Part shown: positions 34,573 through 41,718 of the stretch, piece after piece | How positions within the stretch are numbered: position 1 is the first letter of the stretch | Layout: every line of letters begins with the position of its first letter | NCBI GenBank assembly: GCA_963831235.1 | Contig: CAWHPS010000033.1 | Span: 248,001 to 312,000, forward strand | Direction of reading: 5' to 3' | From: CAWHPS01 sp963831235 | GTDB lineage: Bacteria; Fibrobacterota; OXYB2-FULL-49-7; JAEUSG01 | Length of the DNA: 64,000 nt | The notes under the pieces: generated by a model | Databases searched by the model: none | Seen by the model: only the letters and a program-made list of their open reading frames with translations | Told to the model about the DNA's origin: nothing | Made by a program: the position numbers and the translations under genes

Positions 34573-34809
34573 TTAGTTGTCATTTTTCAGATAATGTTTA
34601 GCGAAAAACGGATTAATCAGCGAAACCAGAACAATGTCATATTCTACATCATTGTAATTTCCTTCAAAATCCACGATTCCATAGCATAGATTTCCTTCAA
34701 GGTCTTCATCTATTGAACCGACTTTCCCAAAGGCGACCAAACAGCCGACATACGCTTCACCTTTATTATAGACCTGTACTTCATTACCAATCGTGATTTG
34801 TTGCTTCAT
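34573..34809 (-). CDS. Small hypothetical protein upstream of the recombinase, 78 aa
   Basis: The ATG at 34809 has AAAGGA upstream. The product looks like a small beta-barrel (ITIGNEVQVYNKGEAYVGCLVAFGKVGS) typical of nucleic-acid-binding SH3-like folds. It precedes the recombinase gene by 15 nt and is probably co-transcribed; the function is unknown. Confidence 0.55.
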   Translation of the reverse strand: MKQQITIGNEVQVYNKGEAYVGCLVAFGKVGSIDEDLEGNLCYGIVDFEGNYNDVEYDIVLVSLINPFFAKHYLKNDN

Positions 34810-34916
34810 TGCGCATCCTTTCATGTTCTTATAATGTAAATATCATCTAAATAAGGACAAAAGTCAACAGCACTAACAACGTGGAAACCGCATAGATACA
34901 GTTCAAAGGATTCCAC

Positions 34917-34948
34917 GAATGAAGGAGATTCTGTGTTCTCCTTCATTC
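34917..34948. promoter_or_regulatory. Perfect hairpin in the replication/recombination region
   Basis: GAATGAAGGAGA and TCTCCTTCATTC are a 12-bp exact inverted repeat with an 8-nt loop. A CGTGGAA/TTCCACG pair lies just before it. It may be a protein-binding site or part of an origin. Together with 34949-35401 this stretch carries no gene. Confidence 0.65.
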
Positions 34949-35040
34949 AACAGTCCGCGAATACGGGAAGTTCGAACAGTTCCAACGATTCAAACAAAAG
35001 GGGAGGTTAAACAATCCATTGAACCAATGGAATTCTTCGT

Positions 35041-35106
35041 TTAACAACCGCCAAACCACGATTAACCAACGTCAAAGTCTGATTAACAAGGGAGAATTCG
35101 ATTAAC
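35041..35106. repeat. Iteron-like array of TTAAC motifs at 21-bp steps
   Basis: TTAAC starts at 35041, 35062, 35083 and 35102, mostly preceded by GA or GT, so spacing is 21, 21 and 19 bp, i.e. two helical turns. A related GTTAAAC is at 35006. The array lies between the recombinase and the excisionase/Rep-like genes. It fits Rep iterons or recombinase arm sites. Confidence 0.6.
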
Positions 35107-35401
35107 CCCTTCATAAATGCGGGACTATTTCCAACATGGGCAACTTGGAATAACCAGCGAATGACAAGAATATACAAAGGGGAATCCGTGTTTAAAGCGC
35201 GAAGATGAGGTCTTAGAACACGGGATCGTCCGTTCGATCAGGGTATAGCCGCTGTGGAAAGGTTTTGAGGGCGTGTAAATCTTCGAAAAATACGGATTCC
35301 TACCCAATGCTAATTAGAGAAAAACCTGATAATTCCAGAAAAGGTATTGATATAAATGTAAAGGATTAGAAAAGATAAACAATAAAATGAAAGGAATCTC
35401 A

Positions 35402-35605
35402 ATGCAAACGACAGACTCGCAGTACATTGATGTCAAGACAGCACAAGTGGAATACAAGATTCACCCTGCCACGGTGCGAAAATATGTTGAACAGGGATTA
35501 ATCATGGATGCTTACCGTCTCGGCTTCCATGGCAAGTTATATGTGGCAAGGGAGGGACTTGTAGCTTTACTACGACCGTTCAAGAAAGGAAATTCCAATG
35601 CTTAA
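35402..35605 (+). CDS. Excisionase-family helix-turn-helix protein, 67 aa
   Basis: AAAGGAATCTCA precedes ATG 35402. The sequence VKTAQVEYKIHPATVRKYVEQGLIMDAYRLGFHGKLYVAREGL is a MerR/excisionase-type winged helix-turn-helix. A small DNA-binding protein of this type could act as excisionase for the recombinase at 33751 or regulate the next genes. It overlaps the next gene by 8 nt. Confidence 0.7.
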   Translation: MQTTDSQYIDVKTAQVEYKIHPATVRKYVEQGLIMDAYRLGFHGKLYVAREGLVALLRPFKKGNSNA

Positions 35606-36068
35606 TCTAAATATTCGCCGTGAAATCAGAAGAGAGGCAATCAGAATAATTCAACAAGCAGGTATGCCGGGACAAATCAATCCTCAAGACATTGCCTTCA
35701 AACTCATTCAATTATTACAGAAGAATAATCCTCGCAGTCTTTCCGACAGCACAAAACTCATTGAAACATATCTGAACTATTTGGAACGCTTAGTAGGAGA
35801 GGAAGACAAAGAAATAGAAGCAGCAAATGAAAGGAAGATTCTCGTCGCCCTTGGAACGTCTTTTCGAAAACCACTTTCCAAGTTCGCTATGCAATACAAT
35901 TACAATGGCAAGGAGGTTGCTGTCAATCAAGACTTGGCAAAGCTGGCCGTAAGAGTTCTATCAACATACATGCGCACCGCGAATCTTTTAGATGCCGTCG
36001 AGATCGCACAGGCGTACCAAAGAATATACGTCGCCATCTTGAACAGCGTCGTACCGAGGTTCAATTAA
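35598..36068 (+). CDS. Helical hypothetical protein, 156 aa
   Basis: Starts within the last codons of the excisionase-like gene. The chain is all-helical (IRREIRREAIRIIQQAG, DSTKLIETYLNYLERLVGEEDKEIEAANERKIL, AEIAQAYQRIYVAILN) with no recognised motif. The overlap couples it to the DNA-binding gene. The 285 nt after it carry a CATCGTTA/TAACGATG inverted repeat (about 36178-36213) but no gene. Confidence 0.55.
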   Translation: MLNLNIRREIRREAIRIIQQAGMPGQINPQDIAFKLIQLLQKNNPRSLSDSTKLIETYLNYLERLVGEEDKEIEAANERKILVALGTSFRKPLSKFAMQYNYNGKEVAVNQDLAKLAVRVLSTYMRTANLLDAVEIAQAYQRIYVAILNSVVPRFN

Positions 36069-36353
36069 TGATTCTTTCCGGATCGAGCGGCATGGAAAGT
36101 AACGGCGCGTTGAAGTTCAAAAAGGGACTGTTCCAGGAATCGGACATGACTGTTTTTCCCTTATTGTTTTCAATCATATCATCGTTACCGATTTATACAA
36201 ATTCATAACGATGGCTGAATTCATGGAGAATGCAATGGCGCGGAGGAGTTCAAGGTTCAAAGGAATGCGGAGAAGGAGTATTGGGAAAAGGGGAAATCGA
36301 ATTATTTTCTATTCCGGATTTATGTATAACCGCTAAAGGGGACATATTATTCT

Positions 36354-37442
36354 ATGAAGTACAATGAAAAGAATCAAATTGTAAATACCGTACCGGTTTC
36401 AAGAGGAATCTTGGAACATTTAGGACGGAAATTGAATCCGAATGAATTTACTGTTCTGATTTATCTGATTCTTCGCGCAGACTTCAAAACGGGATGTTGT
36501 ATAACCTCGTCCGGCGACCTTTCTACTCGGATAGGTCTGGCGCAAGGAACCATTCGAAGAATTCTACAAACACTTTCAAAAGAAGGTTACATCAAACTTT
36601 TCTTTGAATCACCAAACAAAACATATCCCATTCTGGTAAATCGTTATCATACTGAAAAAGGTGATGTTGATGCGCATGGAACCGAATCAATTCAAAACAT
36701 CCAATATCATCAATCGTATTCCAACACGGAGGACACAAGGAGGGTGACAAACAACACTCTACGGATTGGGGAAAACTCCGCGCTCACGGAAACAGGAAGG
36801 GTAACAAGGGAAATACCGGATTCGAATAATCCCCAGGTTCTCCCGTTCAATTCAAATCCGATATCGGAAAGGTCTGCATGTAATCAGTCGGAGCACAGGT
36901 TGGGTAACAAGGGAGGAGACAAGCAGGGTGACAAGTCGGGTGATAAGCAAGCGCCCACGGAATCAACGGAATCCCGGTACCACGGAAACAAGGAAGGTGA
37001 CAAGCAAGGAGACAGGTTAGGTGACAAGTTGGGTACCCTACTAAAGAAGAATAAAGAAATAAGAAAAGAAGAAGAAAAAGAAAATAAAAAAGAAAGAGAG
37101 GAGGGGCGATTTTTTGAAACAAAAAATCGCGCTCTCTCAAAAAAGAAAATCAATAAGGAAAATGATTTCTTTGAGTATGAAGGAAAGAAATATTCAAAGT
37201 CCGAGTACCGAATCGATGATCGAAATATTCTGATTAATCTGAAATATGACTACGAGAACGAGAATTATCCAGTAATGATTTATGATCTTCCGGGGAGGCC
37301 AAGAATAAAACGTTCCTTAATTGACACCGAGAAATATTTCATTCATTTTGGAACGGCGTACGAAAGAGGTTGGTGGTACTTGGATGATGAATGGCTTGAC
37401 ATGGAACCAACGGTAAGGGCAAGGAAGGGAATAGATGTCTGA
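36354..37442 (+). CDS. Winged-helix replication-initiation-like protein with GDK repeats
   Basis: 362 residues. The N-terminal 95 residues read as a winged helix (LNPNEFTVLIYLILRADFKTGCCITSSGDLSTRIGLAQGTIRRILQTLSKEGYI), as in phage/plasmid replication proteins. A hydrophilic linker follows, with repeated GDKQGD-, GDKSGD- and GDRLGDK-type units and a Lys/Glu-rich stretch (KKNKEIRKEEEKENKKEREE). The C-terminal domain ends with WWYLDDEWLDMEP. Iteron-like repeats 1.2 kb upstream support an initiator role. No catalytic motif seen. Confidence 0.6.
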   Translation: MKYNEKNQIVNTVPVSRGILEHLGRKLNPNEFTVLIYLILRADFKTGCCITSSGDLSTRIGLAQGTIRRILQTLSKEGYIKLFFESPNKTYPILVNRYHTEKGDVDAHGTESIQNIQYHQSYSNTEDTRRVTNNTLRIGENSALTETGRVTREIPDSNNPQVLPFNSNPISERSACNQSEHRLGNKGGDKQGDKSGDKQAPTESTESRYHGNKEGDKQGDRLGDKLGTLLKKNKEIRKEEEKENKKEREEGRFFETKNRALSKKKINKENDFFEYEGKKYSKSEYRIDDRNILINLKYDYENENYPVMIYDLPGRPRIKRSLIDTEKYFIHFGTAYERGWWYLDDEWLDMEPTVRARKGIDV

Positions 37443-38298
37443 TTTGAATGTTGACCTATAAGATTTCTGGCGCGGACGAATCCTCTCTTTCCATCTCCTA
37501 TCCTAATTTTCGATGAATTTCAAACAGATGGTTACAATCGCATTTGTTTTTTAAGGGTACAAAACCATTGGTTGGTTTGTGATCTTCAATCCTGGATGAA
37601 GGGAGAGGGTGAGTTCAGGAAAGTTTTTCGGAAATTGATCTGTGAGTGAGGAAATGGCGAAAAACACCTTCGATAAAAATGGGTTTATCGGTTGATGGTT
37701 CTTATCATTCTTGGTTTCAATAATTTGCTGCCCAATACTCGCACTCACACTATCCTGCATATCAACTTAACAATCGAAGTTAAACGCCTTCAATAGCTAA
37801 TACAACATTAAGATGAATTATGTGAAATCACGGAAAACCGATAGGCAGACCAATCTTTAAGCTGACAAAAAGCATTGCGACTGCCATCATTCATACAATA
37901 ATGTATCCGGATCATGCCGTTGTAATACGATCGCGTTTACAAAATAGGTCGAAATATGGTGATGTTGTGACAACAAAAACGTAAGAAAAAGAATCTGTTG
38001 TACAAGCTACTTAACGCATTTTGTGAAATTAAATACCAAAATAATCTCACACTAATGTAGCCTTCTCTCCAGTTCAAAATCTGTCACAACGGAAGTGGCA
38101 CGCGACCAAAGTGTGGGAAACTCACATAACCCATTGATTTAAAATCGTGCTCTCTCACCGGCTTGAAATCTGCTTTAACAGGAGTATCGCGCGACCATAA
38201 AGAACTCAGATCGATACCGGGGTGGGTACCAAGTCACCGGTTGGTGATACGGCCAGGACAGCTCACCCTTAACCTTTATTTTATAGGAGGAGCTCATC
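37443..38298. other. Intergenic, 856 nt
   Basis: No convincing gene. An imperfect direct repeat of about 35 nt (AAATCTG...CGCGACCA...AAAG) occurs at about 38079 and 38167. AGGAGG precedes an ATG at 38299 that opens the interrupted gene. The region between the two inner modules may hold an origin. Confidence 0.4.
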
Positions 38299-38345
38299 AT
38301 GAGCGATTTAAAAAGTTCTCCGGGGACATCCAGTCCCCTGCTAGC

Positions 38346-40346
38346 GTGAGTTTATTATGCGGACGATGAAAAATATCCCCAACTGATTACAATACAGCGT
38401 GTTACAAGGCCTGCTACTTGTATACACTGGAACCGTTTATTACTATCCTTTTTTTATGGATATCCTGGATATTTAAAGCAGTTACCAGCGCTTGCTGTTG
38501 TTCATCAAGTATTTCAAGTTTATAAGTCATCTTGGCAGGTCCCTGCGTTTTTGATTCCTCCAGTATACTTGTAAGCCTGATGTTATTAAGGATGTCCAGG
38601 AGTGTATCCGTATTTTCGGTGAACTTTATCTTATTTGTAACTTCTTTCCACACCAGTCTTTCCATGAGATAACCCAATACACAAATGAAATAGTGGACGG
38701 CTATTTTCTGATCCGTCCAATGGTATTGCGGTCTCAAGGCAAGGTGGTAAGGGTTTTTTAAATTACGGAAAGAACTCTCAATGAACGATTGGCCGTGATA
38801 AGCCTGAATAATGGCGGCAGAAGTCCATTCGTGCTGACTGGTCATGAGTATTCTTAATCCCATCTCTTCCTGAAGCTCATTGATTTTTTCCTCCTTACGA
38901 CCATATGTCAACGTCCAGCCGCCATCTGTGTTTTGCTGGACAGAGAAGCTAAACGTCTGCTGAGCATGAACGGTAGTAATAGCGGTACGGACTCTATCTT
39001 CTGCTTCTGAAATGGTTTTAAAGTGATAAGCACGAGGATTCTTTAGTCCCTCCTGTAGTTCCTTAAGTTTATTCTCTACTTTATCCAGTTCCTGTAATAA
39101 TCCACGAATCTGGCCTTCTCTGAGTTTATCAGAGATAAAAACTAAAACTGTCCTTTCTTCGTTCCAGACCATCCGCTTATCGCGAAAAACAAAAAACTCT
39201 TTCTCGCCAATGTCGACGCGCTCACTCATTTTGTCGATGGCGTCCTGCACCAGTGCCGTATGATGACAAGGGCTCAGCGCGCCGACATAATGAAGTCCGG
39301 CAGTCTTGACCATTGCAAGATTTTGTTTTGAATTGTTTCCCCGATCAAAAACAATGGTGTGGTGCGGTAAATTGAGATGTAATTCTTCCATGCGTTTTTT
39401 GATCTTATCAATAACGGATTTGAATACGGTTGCGTCATTGAAATTTCCCTGGTAAGTCAAATGAAACAGGGGTATCAAATCTTCCCTGTTCACTACCAAC
39501 GCCAGACCCACTTGGCGTAGGTCTTGTCGGTGTTGCTTATTTTTTCCTCGTCGGGCAATAGTGCAGCGTGTGTTGGTCGTGGCGATATACGTGAAGAAAT
39601 TTGTTGTATCGAAAAACAGCGTGTCTGTATTTATGCTGTATTGGCTGAACACTCGCTTTACAAGAGCGCTTTCGATAGTCTCAATAGCTGTAACCGGCAG
39701 GGCGTCCATCGAATCCCAGAAATGTTGACTGTCTATGCCCCGGAGACTGCATCGAAGAAGATATTCGCAAGAGGTCGTCTTTGCCCATGACCACCAGCCC
39801 CGCTTACTTGTTGGCATGCAAATACGGCCAACGGCTCCCAATAAAAGTGTCATTCCCACGGTGAGATTGTTGCGGATTGGTTTGTCAGCCATATATTTCC
39901 GTCTGGAATGAACATGCTGATTTATCTCTGTAACGATATTTAGACGCTGTGCGACAGAAAGCAAGGCGGCGACAGCACCATGAGAGTAAGACTTGAGATT
40001 AAAACCTGAAGTCAAGCCTTGTAGTCGGCGCAATAAATCGTCCGCTTTACCTAAATAGGCCAGGACAATTGGTCTTGGTTTACCGTTGACTCTTCGAGAT
40101 TCGACAATATACCAGTACTTGTGTCCCCGAGAGACCTTCGCTTGTATAGTCGCCATACCACCCCCTATTAGCAGTGTATACTAATCTTATTTGCGTTGTT
40201 AATATAATATATTATAATACAGATTGCAAGATAATTAATCAGTGTATACATGTCAAGCTAAAACAAAATAACCCGCAAGCAATTATCAGATAATCAATTA
40301 CGGTTAGATGGTCAGGACGAAAATAGTGGTTTTATAATAAACTCAC
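38346..40346. mobile_element. IS1634-family insertion sequence
   Basis: 2001 bp with terminal repeats GTGAGTTTATTAT and ATAATAAACTCAC and the 6-bp target duplication GCTAGC on both sides (38340-38345, 40347-40352). It carries one transposase gene on the minus strand. Confidence 0.9.
38414..40156 (-). CDS. IS1634-family DDE transposase
   Basis: 580 residues. The N-terminus (RRVNGKPRPIVLAYLGKADDLL) is typical of IS1634. The DDE triad is suggested by TLFFDTTNFFT (first Asp), IVFDRGNN (second Asp) and FIESSFRNLKNPYHLALRP (Glu). The length is usual for the family. The gene ends 68 nt from the left terminus and starts 190 nt from the right one. No disruption is seen. Confidence 0.95.
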   Translation of the reverse strand: MATIQAKVSRGHKYWYIVESRRVNGKPRPIVLAYLGKADDLLRRLQGLTSGFNLKSYSHGAVAALLSVAQRLNIVTEINQHVHSRRKYMADKPIRNNLTVGMTLLLGAVGRICMPTSKRGWWSWAKTTSCEYLLRCSLRGIDSQHFWDSMDALPVTAIETIESALVKRVFSQYSINTDTLFFDTTNFFTYIATTNTRCTIARRGKNKQHRQDLRQVGLALVVNREDLIPLFHLTYQGNFNDATVFKSVIDKIKKRMEELHLNLPHHTIVFDRGNNSKQNLAMVKTAGLHYVGALSPCHHTALVQDAIDKMSERVDIGEKEFFVFRDKRMVWNEERTVLVFISDKLREGQIRGLLQELDKVENKLKELQEGLKNPRAYHFKTISEAEDRVRTAITTVHAQQTFSFSVQQNTDGGWTLTYGRKEEKINELQEEMGLRILMTSQHEWTSAAIIQAYHGQSFIESSFRNLKNPYHLALRPQYHWTDQKIAVHYFICVLGYLMERLVWKEVTNKIKFTENTDTLLDILNNIRLTSILEESKTQGPAKMTYKLEILDEQQQALVTALNIQDIHKKRIVINGSSVYK

Positions 40347-41431
40347 GCTAGCCGCTGCAATATCTGTCGCAGCAGTGGTGAAAGGCATTTTCGACAGACT
40401 TGTTGGCGTGATCAAGCGCGAGGGAGGTCGCGGCCTTGGTCTGGACTGCTTGATCAAGAAACAGATTGCTGATACGGGAAGCTCGGCATTCACAGTTCCA
40501 GAGGCACAGGACTATCTGTTTTCCGAAGGCATCATCTGGACAGACCATCGTAGCTTCCTTACCCGTAAAGTTGAGCAAGGCAAGATAATCCACGGGATTA
40601 CTACCGACGAGGCGATACGGATGATGTTACGGAAAGAAACGCAACGATGCCTTGCCAGCTCGCGTGTTAAGGGTAACGGCAAATCCCTCTGGTCGTGCAG
40701 GTTGGCGAGCGTACCACTTGACTGGCGGGCACCCCACATCTACTCCCGAAACTTGACGGAGAGGATGTACATGGACCGTGACGAATTTGAGCGTCGGAGC
40801 ATAGCTGCGATGGGACAAGACGAGTTCCTTTCCTGGCGCAAGGCGTATTCCGTGCGTCACCCCAAGGGCACAGGGGCTGGTGTACAGCCAACGAGTCGCA
40901 CGTTGGATTTGGGTAGAGTAACGCAGGTTGCACCCAATGCGTATGAAATCCAAGTATTGAAGGCTTCCAATCTGACCGAAATCGGGAAGATTTCCTATGC
41001 TGTTGTGGATGGCGGCGTGAACGTTCAGTGCGTCACCGGCGACGTGCCGAATCTGGTCATCGAACGGGCCACCTTGCGCGTCAGGATGGAAGCCAAGCTC
41101 GATGATACCGTGGCGGAACCTGCGGTGCTGCAAACCAGCGGTGCAGTGCCCATAATACCGGCGAGTCAGGATGAGGACTCCTCTTCCGAGGAAACTCCGT
41201 CCGAATCGCCTGTAGAAGCGAATATAGCGGTAACAGGCGATGAAGCCACTGAAGTTCCAGAGACTGAAATGAACGCACCGCCAACTGACTCGGATGCTGC
41301 TGTCACGAATGAAGCGAAGGCGTAATTAGTGAACGCCACCGTCTTCCTGGCGGTGGTATTTCGCCAGGCCGTGTGGGTCAAGACAAACGATCTACGCGGC
41401 TCGGTGTTTTTGAAGGGAGGTGAGATTTCAG

Positions 41432-41662
41432 ATGGACAAATTATCTATGGTATGTCGCTATTTAGGTGAGCCCTTTACCGAATTTTATCATGCCGTAAAA
41501 GCGGGAGAAGTCGACATTGAGACTCTTGGTCTTATAACCGCTGATTTGCGGCTTGTGCTTAATGACCTCGATGAAGCGATGACAAAACTCATCGAATCAA
41601 GAAAGTTCACGCTTCCGGCGACCACAGCTGAACCTGATAAGACCGAAGAGGCAGACGGTTAA
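41432..41662 (+). CDS. Small hypothetical protein, 76 aa
   Basis: GGGAGGTGAG precedes the ATG at 41432. The product (MDKLSMVCRYLGEPFTEFYHAVKAGEVDIETLGLITADLRLVLNDLDEAMT) is helical with an acidic end. It lies between the interrupted gene and the primase-helicase and is followed by a terminator. Confidence 0.55.
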   Translation: MDKLSMVCRYLGEPFTEFYHAVKAGEVDIETLGLITADLRLVLNDLDEAMTKLIESRKFTLPATTAEPDKTEEADG

Positions 41663-41673
41663 AACCAAACCCA

Positions 41674-41699
41674 AAAGGGGTGCGAAAGCACCCCTTTTT
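41674..41699 (+). terminator. Intrinsic terminator with GAAA loop
   Basis: AAAGGGGTGC pairs exactly with GCACCCCTTT around GAAA, then TTTTC. Attenuates or ends transcription before the primase-helicase gene, whose GGAGG starts 7 nt later. Confidence 0.9.
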
Positions 41700-41718
41700 C
41701 ATAAACGGAGGTATAAGT

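Larger units (their letters stand above)
38299..41325 (+). pseudogene. Mobile-element gene interrupted by the IS
   Basis: AGGAGG precedes ATG 38299; the frame codes for MSDLKSSPGTSSPL before it is cut by the IS target site GCTAGC. It resumes after 40352 (AAISVAAVVKGIFDRLVGVI...) and runs to 41325. Removing the IS and one GCTAGC copy restores an uninterrupted frame of about 340 residues. The product is basic up to about residue 270 and ends in an acidic, Pro/Ser/Glu-rich tail. No family recognised; it precedes a small gene and the primase-helicase, like a mobile-element structural or replication gene. Confidence 0.8.

Noticed and set aside
37551..37760. Minus-strand ORF of 69 codons
   Set aside because: No ribosome-binding site and no motif; composition is like the surrounding non-coding DNA.
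38163..38369. Plus-strand ORF of 68 codons
   Set aside because: It runs through the ribosome-binding site and start of the interrupted gene in another frame.
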